Shown: positions 1 to 7,770, numbered from the stretch's first letter. The stretch: DNA of 52,071 nt from an uncultured Alistipes sp. (GCA_900550375.1 URRP01000012.1:1-52071); one strand, 5' to 3'. The notes: generated by a model not told the origin, from the letters alone. A program made the numbers and translations.

Positions 1-79
1 GAGGGATTCGAACCCCCGGTACAGTTACCCGTACACCGCATTTCGAGTGCGGCCCGATCGACCACTCCGGCATCTCTCC
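1..79 (-). tRNA. tRNA-Ser (anticodon CGA), 3' end cut by window edge
   Basis: Read on the minus strand the sequence begins GGAGAGATG at 79 and shows a D-arm, an anticodon stem CCGCA/TGCGG with loop CTCGAAA (anticodon CGA at 45-43, decoding UCG), a long variable arm typical of class II tRNAs, and a T-arm with GGTTCGAATCC. The acceptor 3' strand (expected TCTCTCC) lies beyond position 1, so only the last few bases are missing. A TATATTTG promoter box lies upstream at 162-155. Confidence 0.95.
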
Positions 80-154
80 ATAATCGCCGCGAAACGAGGA
101 AAAACCCTCCTTCCGGCCCCGTCGGGACAACTGATTATCATCCTTTCGGGGCTG

Positions 155-162
155 CAAATATA
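155..162 (-). promoter_or_regulatory. Bacteroidota -7 box for tRNA-Ser
   Basis: TATATTTG on the minus strand matches TAnnTTTG exactly. It would start transcription near 148, about 70 bases before the tRNA 5' end. No clear -33 element was identified. Confidence 0.6.
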
Positions 163-309
163 AACAAAAATTCTTAGATTGTTCTTTTCCGCGACAAAAA
201 AAGTTGTCCGAAAGCGGATTTTCGTACCCGCCGCAAACCGATCCATGCAGTATCTGCACCCCTCGTGCGTTTATATAGTAAAACCGCCCCTGTATTGAAA
301 AATAATTCA

Positions 310-317
310 TACCTTTG
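310..317 (+). promoter_or_regulatory. Bacteroidota -7 box for the lipoprotein/FadL unit
   Basis: TACCTTTG matches TAnnTTTG, 77 bases before the lipoprotein start at 395. The rest of the 80-394 gap holds this promoter and the divergent tRNA promoter; no gene is seen there. Confidence 0.6.
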
Positions 318-394
318 TAAAGAAACCTCTTCGATACTAAAACCGGTACGGTTTTCGTTAAAAGAACAAATAACCTACTCTAAACGTACGCACT

Positions 395-1501
395 ATGAAA
401 ACGATGAAAACAGGGATCGGGATTCTGCTGCTGGCACTGCTGGCGACAGGCTGCTCCTCTGCGTACTACCAATCGGGCGGATACGCGGGCGACGACCTCT
501 ACGGCATCCATAATAAGACGAAGATCGCACAACGCGAAAAGGCCAAAGCCGAGGCCGAAAAGGCCGAAGCGGAGGCGCGTCGCGCCAAATGGGAAGCGCT
601 CATGGCGCAGGCACAAGCCGACGACGCCGAAAACAGCTATTACGGTTCGAACAATTTCGACGATCTGCTGGCGGACAACTACGAAAGCGCATACGCACGT
701 CGGCTGCGGGGCTTCGAGTCACCCACCTACAAGATGCCGTCGAGCTACACGAACCTCCGTTACAACGGAACGTTCAACTACCTGACGGCCTACGACCCCG
801 CCTTCTACAACATTATCGTCATGGGCGATCAGGTGTGGGTCGAACCCAAATACGTCACCTCGATGTTCGGCACATGGGGACTGGCAACCGGCTTTACGGC
901 AGGGTATATGGCCGGTATCTACGGCAGTTGGTACAATAGTTGGGGATACGGCTGGCCATCCTACGGCTGGGGATACGGTCCCTACTGGGGTTGGGGAGGC
1001 GGATACAATCCGTGGTGGAACCACAACTACTGGTACGGAGGCTATTATCCACACTGGGGCGGACCGCATTGGGGACATCACTATTATCGTCCGCGTCCCA
1101 ATTACCGGCTCAACGACAGAGGGTCGGTTCCGCGCAACAACCGTTATTACGGAACGCCGTCACGCAACGACCGGAACTACGGTACGTCGGGAAGCGGATC
1201 GCGCGGAGGCAGTTATAACAACAACCGAGGCAGCAGCGGCAACGTCTACTACAACAGCGGCGGACGCACCAACAACAGCAGCAACGTATACCGCGGCAAC
1301 GGCAACACATACAATAGCAACAGCAACAATAACAATCGCGAGAACACCTACCGGAACAATTCGAGCGGTTCGTACAACAGCGGATCGCGCGGCGGAAGCA
1401 GTGGCAGCAGTAGCGGAAGCTACAACAGCGGCGGCGGTTCGCGCGGCGGAAGCGGCGGCGGAACCTCATCGGGAGGCAGCCGCGGATTCCGGGGACGTTA
1501 A
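395..1501 (+). CDS. Aromatic/Gly-rich lipoprotein with Ser-Asn-Gly tail
   Basis: 368 aa. The first 20 residues form a lipoprotein signal ending L-A-T-G-C, with lipidated Cys20, so the protein is probably membrane-anchored in the envelope. Residues about 42-78 are a charged Ala/Glu/Lys helix. Residues about 165-235 are extremely rich in Trp, Tyr, Gly and His, and residues 240-368 are an imperfectly repetitive Ser/Asn/Gly tail with Arg. Similar proteins in Bacteroidota have been labelled vitellogenin-like on composition alone; I do not assign a function. A second in-frame ATG at 404 would also leave a workable signal peptide. The FadL-like porin starts 29 bases downstream on the same strand, with no terminator between, so the two are probably one transcript. 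Confidence 0.85.
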   Translation: MKTMKTGIGILLLALLATGCSSAYYQSGGYAGDDLYGIHNKTKIAQREKAKAEAEKAEAEARRAKWEALMAQAQADDAENSYYGSNNFDDLLADNYESAYARRLRGFESPTYKMPSSYTNLRYNGTFNYLTAYDPAFYNIIVMGDQVWVEPKYVTSMFGTWGLATGFTAGYMAGIYGSWYNSWGYGWPSYGWGYGPYWGWGGGYNPWWNHNYWYGGYYPHWGGPHWGHHYYRPRPNYRLNDRGSVPRNNRYYGTPSRNDRNYGTSGSGSRGGSYNNNRGSSGNVYYNSGGRTNNSSNVYRGNGNTYNSNSNNNNRENTYRNNSSGSYNSGSRGGSSGSSSGSYNSGGGSRGGSGGGTSSGGSRGFRGR

Positions 1502-1530
1502 GCATTTAACCGATTAAACTACATCGGAGT

Positions 1531-3213
1531 ATGAGAAAGTTACAGATTGCAATAGCAGCGGTCGCACTGGCTGCGATGGGAACGTTGCAGGCGCAGCAGC
1601 GGGGGAAGTTGGTCTTCGGCGGCGCGGTGCTGAACCACGACGGCGTATTGGCGGGTGAAATGGCGCAGCTGTCGCAGCCGCAGGCGCTGGGTACGGCCCG
1701 CTCGATGGCGCTCGGCGGAGCTTTCACCTCGCTGGGAGCCGATCTGGCCTCGATGTCGATCAATCCGGCAGGTCTGGGTATGTATCGCCGCAACGAGATC
1801 GCGCTGACGCCGATGATGACCTTCCAGTCCTCTCAGACGGCCGGCACGATACCCTACGCCAAGAACGGCAAGAACCGCTTCTCGATGGCCAATTTCGGGG
1901 CGGCGCTCAACGCCTACGAGGGAACGGGCACGCTCACCAGCTTTACGGTCGGCATCGGGCTGAACCGTATCGCAGACTTCAACAGCCGCTACTCCTTCAA
2001 AACCGACACCCCCTACGGCGGCGGCTCGGTGTTCGCACCGACGATCGCCGACATCTTCGGGCAGCAGCTCGGACAAGCCGGCATCTTCCCCGACAAGGAT
2101 GGGCTGGGCTACACCAATCGCAATCCCTACTACTGGCCGGCAGTGCTGGGGTACAACGGGTATATGATAAGTCCCTACTACGATCCTGAAACGGAGGAAA
2201 GCGTTTACGTTCCCGACTGCATCGGCAGCAACGCCTCGATTCTCCACTACATGGACGTCGTAAATTCGGGTTCGATCAACGAATTCACCATCTCGGCGGG
2301 TGCCAATCTGAACAACATCGTCTACATCGGCGCCACGATCGGCATCCAGAGCGTACACAAGTCCACGGGGGTCTATTACGGCGAAGATTACCGCTACGAA
2401 AACGGTCCGGCGGCCAATTCGGCCGGTGAACTGATCGAGACGCAGCTGGACTATGCCGACATCTACCAGAAGTCGGTGCTCGACGGTTCGGGCGTCAACT
2501 TCAAACTGGGCGTCATCGTACGCCCGATCGAGAGTCTGCGCATCGGCGTAGCGTTCCATACGCCGACCTACTACTCGCTCGAACGCAGTTACTACGGCGA
2601 CATCACGTCGCAGATCTACAACAACGTTACCGATGATACCGAGATCACGCAGGACGGCACACCTTATCAGGACGATATGGGAGGCAACTCGTGGTGCTTC
2701 ACTTCACCGGCGCGCCTGATGTTCGGCCTCTCGTACACCTTCGGGAATTTCGGCCTCGTGACCGTCGACTACGAACGCGACTGGTACAACGGCATCCGCG
2801 TGAAGAATACGCCGAAAGGGTTCGAACCCTTCCCCGAACAGTACAAGTCCGAATTCAAATACGCCTTCCAAGGCACGAATACGATTCGCGCAGGCGTCGA
2901 GTTCAAACCGCTGCCGATGATGGCTCTGCGCGTAGGCGCGGGCTATACCGATTCGATGCTCAAGAACAAGGAGGATTACTACGACATGCCGCTTACGTAC
3001 GAGACCCGCTACATCACGGCGGGCGTCGGGTTCAATCTTTCGCGCTACGTCACGCTCGACTTCGCATACCAGAATGTCACCGACAAGCAGACGAAGTACC
3101 GGCTTTTTTACAGCATGGAGCAGGCGACCGGAGAATTCTTTACCACCACGGGGCTGTTCGACACCAAATCGAAGCGTCACAATGTGGCCATGTCGCTGAT
3201 CTTCCGGTTCTGA
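1531..3213 (+). CDS. OmpP1/FadL/TodX-family outer-membrane protein
   Basis: 560 aa with a classical signal peptide (about 1-21, ending LQA before QQRG). The N-terminal mature part has the family pattern around QALGTARSMALGGAFTSLG, followed by NPAGLGMYR; the rest alternates short polar turns and amphipathic strands and ends in a terminal Phe (LIFRF), as expected of a beta-barrel inserted by the Bam machinery. FadL relatives take up long-chain fatty acids or other hydrophobic compounds; the substrate here is unknown. It lies 29 bases behind the upstream lipoprotein and is followed at once by a strong terminator, so the two genes form a closed unit. Confidence 0.88.
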   Translation: MRKLQIAIAAVALAAMGTLQAQQRGKLVFGGAVLNHDGVLAGEMAQLSQPQALGTARSMALGGAFTSLGADLASMSINPAGLGMYRRNEIALTPMMTFQSSQTAGTIPYAKNGKNRFSMANFGAALNAYEGTGTLTSFTVGIGLNRIADFNSRYSFKTDTPYGGGSVFAPTIADIFGQQLGQAGIFPDKDGLGYTNRNPYYWPAVLGYNGYMISPYYDPETEESVYVPDCIGSNASILHYMDVVNSGSINEFTISAGANLNNIVYIGATIGIQSVHKSTGVYYGEDYRYENGPAANSAGELIETQLDYADIYQKSVLDGSGVNFKLGVIVRPIESLRIGVAFHTPTYYSLERSYYGDITSQIYNNVTDDTEITQDGTPYQDDMGGNSWCFTSPARLMFGLSYTFGNFGLVTVDYERDWYNGIRVKNTPKGFEPFPEQYKSEFKYAFQGTNTIRAGVEFKPLPMMALRVGAGYTDSMLKNKEDYYDMPLTYETRYITAGVGFNLSRYVTLDFAYQNVTDKQTKYRLFYSMEQATGEFFTTTGLFDTKSKRHNVAMSLIFRF

Positions 3214-3234
3214 CGGACAAAATCGCAACGTACA

Positions 3235-3267
3235 ACGGACGGTCTGTCAAACAGGCCGTCCGTTTTT
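3235..3267 (+). terminator. Intrinsic terminator after the FadL-like gene
   Basis: ACGGACGG pairs with CCGTCCGT around an 13-base loop and is followed by TTTTT. Confidence 0.85.
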
Positions 3268-3424
3268 CAGATCCCTTGCATCCGCGCCGCCGCAAAGAGC
3301 GACGGTCTGCTTCGTTCCCGACTCCGGCGCAATGCGGCGCCTCGACGTGCGACGTGCAACGATTCGTACGAACGTCCAATCGTTAATTCTCGATCGATCT
3401 TTCGCGAATCCCGATTTATTTTGC

Positions 3425-3432
3425 TAATTTTG
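3425..3432 (+). promoter_or_regulatory. Bacteroidota -7 box for proS
   Basis: TAATTTTG matches TAnnTTTG, 30 bases before the proS ATG. Confidence 0.65.
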
Positions 3433-3462
3433 TCGACTGGAAAATAACGAATCAGAGAATAT

Positions 3463-4947
3463 ATGGCAAAAGAACTCAAAGATTTGACCAAATCCGAGGA
3501 GAATTACTCGCAATGGTACAACGATCTGGTCGTGAAGGCCGGATTGGCCGAGAACTCGGCGGTCCGCGGCTGCATGGTCATCAAACCCTACGGTTATGCC
3601 ATCTGGGAGAAGATGCAGGCTATTCTGGACCGCATGTTCAAGCAGACGGGACACGAGAACGCCTACTTCCCGCTCTTCATCCCCAAATCCTTCTTCTCGA
3701 AGGAGGCGCACCACGTCGAAGGCTTCGCCAAGGAGTGCGCCGTGGTGACGCACTACCGTTTGAAGAACGATCCCGAAGGCAACGGCGTGGTGGTCGACCC
3801 CGACGCCAAGCTCGAAGAGGAGCTGATCGTACGCCCTACCTCGGAGACGATCATCTGGAACACCTATAAGAACTGGATCCACTCCTACCGCGACCTGCCG
3901 ATCCTGTGCAACCAGTGGGCCAACGTCGTGCGCTGGGAGATGCGCACGCGCCTGTTTCTGCGCACGGCCGAATTCCTCTGGCAGGAGGGGCACACCGCCC
4001 ACGAAACCCGCGAGGAGGCGATCGCCGAAGCCACGAAGATGATCAACGTCTACAAGACCTTCGCCGAGAACTATATGGCTGTTCCGGTGATCGTAGGGCA
4101 CAAGTCGCCCAACGAACGCTTCGCCGGCGCGGAGGACACGCTCACCATCGAGGCGCTGATGCAGGACGGCAAAGCGTTGCAGAGCGGTACCTCGCACTTT
4201 CTGGGACAGAATTTCGCCAAGGCGTTCGATGTGCAGTTCACCAACAAGGAGGGGAAGCTCGACTACGTGTGGGCCACGTCGTGGGGCGTTTCGACCCGCC
4301 TGATGGGCGCGCTCATCATGGCCCATTCGGACAACAACGGGCTGGTGCTGCCGCCGGCGCTCGCGCCGATTCAGGTAGTGCTCGTTCCGATCTATAAGGG
4401 CGAGGAGCAGATGAAGGTCATCGTCGACAAGCTCGAAGCATTCGCCGCCGAACTCCGGGATCGGGGCCTGAGCGTCAAGGTCGATGCCCGCGACAATGTC
4501 CGTTCGGGCTTCAAGTTCGCCGAATACGAACTCAAGGGCGTACCGGTGCGTCTGGCGCTCGGCCCGCGCGATCTGGAGAACGGCACCATCGAACTGATGC
4601 GCCGCGACACGCTCGAAAAACAGGCGGTGCCGCAGGAGGGATTGGCCGACCGCGTAGCCGCCCTTATGGACGATATCCAAAAGGGTATCTTCGACAAAGC
4701 CAAGAATTTCCGCGACGCGATGATCACGCCCGTCGATACGTGGGAGGAGTTCGTGAACACGCTCGACACAAAGGGCGGATTCGTCTCGGCGCACTGGGAC
4801 GGCACGGTCGAGACCGAGGTGGCCATCAAGGAGGCGACCAAGGCGACGATCCGCTGCATTCCGCTCGACGTCGTCGACGAAGAGGGCACCTGCATCTATT
4901 CGGGCAAACCGTCGCACCGCCGCGTGCTCTTCGCAAGAAGCTATTGA
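3463..4947 (+). CDS. proS: Proline--tRNA ligase, archaeal/eukaryotic-type (ProS type 3)
   Basis: 494 aa. Charges tRNA-Pro with proline in the cytoplasm. The class II aminoacyl-tRNA synthetase core is visible: LIVRPTSETIIWNTYKNWI near residues 126-144, the motif 2 region WEMRTRLFLRTAEFLWQEGH near 159-178, and the anticodon-binding domain from about 300. The length and the lack of the roughly 180-residue editing insertion found in long bacterial ProRS place it in the short archaeal-type group, which is usual for Bacteroidota. It ends in the family's C-terminal zinc-domain-like region with a terminal Tyr. The gene stands alone between its own promoter and terminator. Confidence 0.97.
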   Translation: MAKELKDLTKSEENYSQWYNDLVVKAGLAENSAVRGCMVIKPYGYAIWEKMQAILDRMFKQTGHENAYFPLFIPKSFFSKEAHHVEGFAKECAVVTHYRLKNDPEGNGVVVDPDAKLEEELIVRPTSETIIWNTYKNWIHSYRDLPILCNQWANVVRWEMRTRLFLRTAEFLWQEGHTAHETREEAIAEATKMINVYKTFAENYMAVPVIVGHKSPNERFAGAEDTLTIEALMQDGKALQSGTSHFLGQNFAKAFDVQFTNKEGKLDYVWATSWGVSTRLMGALIMAHSDNNGLVLPPALAPIQVVLVPIYKGEEQMKVIVDKLEAFAAELRDRGLSVKVDARDNVRSGFKFAEYELKGVPVRLALGPRDLENGTIELMRRDTLEKQAVPQEGLADRVAALMDDIQKGIFDKAKNFRDAMITPVDTWEEFVNTLDTKGGFVSAHWDGTVETEVAIKEATKATIRCIPLDVVDEEGTCIYSGKPSHRRVLFARSY

Positions 4948-4983
4948 CCGAACAAGCCGGAGCAATCGACAGTATCGGATGAA

Positions 4984-5017
4984 AAGCGACGGCGGGGAGT
5001 ATCCGCCGCCGCTTTTT
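4984..5017 (+). terminator. Intrinsic terminator after proS
   Basis: AGCGACGGCGG pairs with CCGCCGCCGCT (one mismatch) around a 7-base loop and is followed by TTTTT. The next gene starts only 20 bases later, so that gene either depends on read-through or has a promoter overlapping this hairpin. Confidence 0.8.
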
Positions 5018-5036
5018 AATTTCACTCACAACCGCA

Positions 5037-5936
5037 ATGACAGGACGAACCCATAGCCGCGAACAGGCCATTTACCGCATTACTTGGATCGGTTTTGCGG
5101 TCAATCTGGTGCTGAGCACCGGAAAGCTGGCCGCAGGTATCTGGGGGCACAGCTCGGCGATGGTGGCCGACGCTATCCACTCGGCGTCGGATTTCGCCAC
5201 CGATCTGGTGGTGCTGCTCTTCGTGCGCGTTTCGGCAAAACCGCGCGACGAAGACCACGATTACGGTCACGGGAAATACGAAACGCTCGCCACGCTCATC
5301 ATCGGCGCAGCGCTTGCAGGGGTCGGAGTCAAGCTGTTATGGAGCGGTGCAGAGGCGATCCGCGACTTCACGCGGGGCATTCTGCCGGCACAGCCGGGTG
5401 CCGTAGCCTTGTGGGCGGCCGTGGTATCGATCGTCGCCAAGGAGCTGCTCTACCGGTATACGGCGCGTGTCGGCCGCACGGTCAACAGTCCGTCGGTCGT
5501 GGCCAACGCGTGGCATCATCGCAGCGACGCACTCTCGTCGGTGGGTACGCTCATCGGCATCGGCTGCGCCTATTTTCTCGGCGGCGATTGGCGGCTGGCA
5601 GACCCCGTGGCGGCCATCGCCGTGGCGCTGCTGATACTGCGCGTCGCGTGGCAGCTGATGAAGATGGGCTTGGACGAACTGCTCGAAAAATCGCTGCCCC
5701 ACGAAGAGGAAGAGCGCATCTTAGCGTTGATCGCAGCCGATCCTGCGATCGAATCGCCCCACAATCTGCGCACGCGGCGCATCGGGCAGAACATCGCCAT
5801 CGAAGTGCACATCCGTGTCGACGGTGCAATGACCGTCACCGAATCGCACCGGCTCACCGTCGAGATCGAACAGCGGCTGCGCGGCGCTTACGGCGAAGGA
5901 ACGATGGTCTCGATCCACGTCGAACCCCGCAAATAG
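5037..5936 (+). CDS. Cation diffusion facilitator (CDF) family transporter
   Basis: 299 aa. Probably exports Zn2+, Fe2+ or a similar divalent cation in exchange for protons across the inner membrane. The N-terminal 200 residues hold about six membrane segments; the metal site signature is DAIHSASDFATD (residues about 43-54) and the second half-site HHRSDALSS is near 160. The motif DYGHGKYE after the second segment is characteristic. The C-terminal 85 residues form the cytoplasmic domain with a conserved end pattern VSIHVEP. Length is typical of FieF-like proteins. Only 20 bases separate it from the proS terminator and no TAnnTTTG box is evident, so its expression may rely on read-through. Confidence 0.93.
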   Translation: MTGRTHSREQAIYRITWIGFAVNLVLSTGKLAAGIWGHSSAMVADAIHSASDFATDLVVLLFVRVSAKPRDEDHDYGHGKYETLATLIIGAALAGVGVKLLWSGAEAIRDFTRGILPAQPGAVALWAAVVSIVAKELLYRYTARVGRTVNSPSVVANAWHHRSDALSSVGTLIGIGCAYFLGGDWRLADPVAAIAVALLILRVAWQLMKMGLDELLEKSLPHEEEERILALIAADPAIESPHNLRTRRIGQNIAIEVHIRVDGAMTVTESHRLTVEIEQRLRGAYGEGTMVSIHVEPRK

Positions 5937-6359
5937 GGATCGATTGCGGATACGGACAGGAGTACTGACAATTTGTCAGGTGCTGAAAAACGCCGCAGAA
6001 ACATCCCGCCTGAAGCGGACGAGACGATCTTTGCGGCGTATTTATCGACCCGCATATTCTGTTTCGCGATTTCTCTACGACAAAATACGGGTCGGGAGCG
6101 CTTCGGATTTTTCTCAGGCCCGATTATTGCGTATGCCCGGCAACGGTTGAAGAGAGGATTGCGATATGCGAATTGCTAAAAAATTTGGAAATTTGCGAAA
6201 AAGTGATTATCTTGCCGCCGTGGAGCCTCCTCAAAGGAGCTTCGGAAGGCTGAGAAAACAGTCGTTCGACCGAGGGGGGGGGTATTAGAATTTAACCAAT
6301 AAAAGCGGATTGCCTATCGAAAAATTCTACTCTTTATAATTGCTAAAAAGGAGAAGAGT
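5937..6359. other. Gene-free interval between CDF transporter and ECF sigma gene
   Basis: No convincing gene. It contains a perfect 15-bp palindrome CTGACAATTTGTCAG at 5965-5979, a loose stem ACGCCGCA (5990-5997)/TGCGGCGT (6032-6039) that might end the transporter transcript, the sigma-gene promoter at 6184-6214, and a run of nine Gs after CCGA near 6274. A short frame at 5973-6179 has no recognisable features and was not accepted. Confidence 0.6.
6184..6214 (+). promoter_or_regulatory. Probable promoter for the ECF sigma operon
   Basis: TTTG at 6184-6187, 20 bases, then TATCTTG at 6208-6214. This fits the Bacteroidota housekeeping layout with a -7 box one T short of consensus. The leader to the ATG at 6360 would be about 140 bases. 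Confidence 0.5.
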
Positions 6360-6944
6360 ATGAACGTTCAAGTAGTAAGTGATCAAAAATTGCTTAATTG
6401 TTATCTTTCGGGCGACCGGAGTGCTATTTCCCAATTGATCGAACGCCACAGCCGCCGTGTTCGCGACTACATCCAGATGATGGTCAAGGATGGCGATGTA
6501 GCAGACGATATTTTCCAAGAGACCTTTATCAAAGCCGTGCGCGTCATCGACGAGGGCCGTTATACCGACAACGGACGGTTTCTTTCGTGGATCCTGCGCA
6601 TCGCGCACAATCAGGTGATCGACTATTTCCGCGCCCAAAAACAGAGCCGGCAGCTCAACGAGGCCGAAGCCGGTTACGACGTACTGGGTACGCTGCGACT
6701 GGCAGAACGCACCGTCGAAGACGAAATCGTTTGCGAGCAGATCGCCGGCGACGTCCGCCGTCTGGTGGATTTGCTGCCCGAGGAACAACGCGAAGTAGTG
6801 ATGATGCGCTACTATTCGGGTCTCAGTTTCAAGGAGATCGCCGAACAGACCGGAGTCAGCATCAACACGGCACTGGGTCGTATGCGATACGCTTTGATCA
6901 ATCTTCGGAAAACGATCAAGGAAAAAAACATGATCCTAAGTTAG
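6360..6944 (+). CDS. ECF-type RNA polymerase sigma-70 factor
   Basis: 194 aa. Directs RNA polymerase to a regulon that cannot be read from this window. Region 2 is at about residues 25-90: DVADDIFQETFIKA (polymerase contact) and the WILRIAHNQVIDYFR segment (promoter melting/-10 recognition). Region 4 lies at about 130-185: LLPEEQREVVMMRYYSGLSF followed by the helix-turn-helix KEIAEQTGVSINTALGRMRYA. No FecR-type transmembrane anti-sigma gene or SusC/D pair follows, unlike the many carbohydrate-linked sigma factors of this phylum. Instead a 44-codon gene follows after 64 bases and then a strong terminator. The preceding GAGAAGAGTATG gives a modest ribosome-binding purine tract. Confidence 0.93.
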   Translation: MNVQVVSDQKLLNCYLSGDRSAISQLIERHSRRVRDYIQMMVKDGDVADDIFQETFIKAVRVIDEGRYTDNGRFLSWILRIAHNQVIDYFRAQKQSRQLNEAEAGYDVLGTLRLAERTVEDEIVCEQIAGDVRRLVDLLPEEQREVVMMRYYSGLSFKEIAEQTGVSINTALGRMRYALINLRKTIKEKNMILS

Positions 6945-7008
6945 AAAGGGCACAATAAGTCATAGGCTCGCGCGTTATGTATATGAATTTCATAACACCC
7001 GACAGCCT

Positions 7009-7143
7009 ATGAAAGAACTGGACAAAGAAAACGCAAACGGTATCTCGGACGATGACGATTTGCTAATGCAGGAGGTGATAGGAGGAGACTCGGATTTGTT
7101 TTTCCTCGACGCCTATCTTCAAGACATCCTTCAGAAGAGATAG
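7009..7143 (+). CDS. 44-aa acidic peptide downstream of the sigma factor
   Basis: ATG at 7009 to TAG at 7141-7143. The product starts MKELDKENANG, has an acidic centre (SDDDD, then EVIGGDSD) and an amphipathic C-terminal half ending LQDILQKR. It lacks a signal peptide, membrane segment and Cys residues, so it is probably cytoplasmic. It is the only reading frame between the sigma gene and the shared terminator at 7169-7202, and the composition is unlike out-of-frame sequence in this genome, which is rich in Arg, Pro and Gly. By position it could be a regulator of the sigma factor; that is inference only. I do not recognise a family. Confidence 0.6.
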   Translation: MKELDKENANGISDDDDLLMQEVIGGDSDLFFLDAYLQDILQKR

Positions 7144-7168
7144 AGAGGGTTAATTTTTGATGGAGGAG

Positions 7169-7202
7169 GGAGCCGGCCGAAAGGTCGGCTCCTGTCTTTT
7201 TT
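7169..7202 (+). terminator. Intrinsic terminator of the ECF sigma operon
   Basis: GGAGCCGGCC pairs with GGTCGGCTCC (one G-U) around GAAA and is followed by TGTCTTTTTT. Confidence 0.9.
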
Positions 7203-7297
7203 ATCGGGATAGGTGGGAAGGGGCAACCGGCTCTCCACAGCGAAATCCTTTGCGCAACACCTTCGGGCGAGAAACGGAGGCGGTATCTGGACGATAC

Positions 7298-7345
7298 GAA
7301 AAGAGGAGAGCGCCCGTCAGTGTCCTAATCTCGACGGCGCTCTCC
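7298..7345 (-). terminator. Second (distal) terminator of the riboswitch transcript
   Basis: On the minus strand GGAGAGCGCC (7345-7336) pairs with GGCGCTCTCC (7314-7305) around 21 bases and is followed by TCTTTTC. It sits about 55 bases beyond the first terminator, with no gene between. Confidence 0.65.
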
Positions 7346-7398
7346 CGACAAACGTGTTGGCAAATACGTTTCAGCTCTATGCGGCAATACTCCGATAC

Positions 7399-7430
7399 AA
7401 AAAAATCCGGCTGCGAAATTCGCAACCGGA
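7399..7430 (-). terminator. Strong terminator downstream of the cobalamin aptamer
   Basis: TCCGGTTGCGA pairs with TCGCAGCCGGA (one G-U) around a 3-base loop and is followed by seven Ts. It begins about 130 bases after the aptamer's 3' end and could be the riboswitch expression platform. Flanking ATACTCCG (7435-7428) and CGGAGTAT (7395-7388) can form an additional outer stem that overlaps the 5' arm. Confidence 0.85.
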
Positions 7431-7560
7431 GTATCGTACAACCGAAAGTCCTGCAAACCCGTTCCGTGCATCCGCCGGAGCGCTTCCCGTTCGATCGTTT
7501 TCCTACCGAGAAGGTGTTTCTGACCTTCGCCCGTTACCCGCAGGCGCAAAATTCCGAACC

Positions 7561-7759
7561 GCAACGGCAGGTCTTCTGACTCGTTCCGTCTGCGACGCCT
7601 TCCCGACCCAAAAGTCAGTGGCAAAAGAGTGTCGCATACGTTCGCTCCGCCTCGGCGGAGCAGGAACTTACAGCAGCGGGAACTGTTCAGGATTCGCACC
7701 TGATTCCCATTTGATCCCCTCGGCCGGCACCTTGCGGCGGACTTCGGAGAACCGTTGCA
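7561..7759 (-). promoter_or_regulatory. Cobalamin riboswitch aptamer without a downstream gene
   Basis: Read on the minus strand, the class hallmarks occur in order: GGGAATCAGGTGCGAATCC at 7708-7690, then CCCGCTGCTGTAAG, and the B12-box-like AGTCAGAAGACCTGCC at 7582-7567. The closing P1 stem is GCAACGG (7758-7752) with CCGTTGC (7567-7561). The family binds adenosyl- or methyl-cobalamin and usually represses cobalamin transport or synthesis genes. Here the minus strand downstream holds only two terminators and then the complement of the plus-strand sigma operon; no minus-strand gene exists down to the tRNA at position 79. The aptamer cannot control the sulfatase, which lies upstream of it on the same strand and ends before its promoter. 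It may act as a free RNA, as an antisense regulator, or be a remnant. Confidence 0.9.
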
Positions 7760-7762
7760 GAG

Positions 7763-7770
7763 CAAAGGTA
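7763..7770 (-). promoter_or_regulatory. -7 box driving the riboswitch transcript
   Basis: TACCTTTG on the minus strand matches TAnnTTTG. The expected start, about 6 bases on, coincides with the first bases of the P1 stem, which supports an independent transcript beginning with the aptamer. Confidence 0.65.

Noticed and set aside
1201..1500. Repetitive Ser/Asn/Gly codons as a possible tandem-repeat or CRISPR-like array
   Set aside because: The repeats are short, imperfect and in frame within a lipoprotein tail; there is no spacer structure.
5973..6179. 68-codon frame before the ECF sigma gene
   Set aside because: No ribosome-binding site, no domain, overlaps a competing frame of similar quality.
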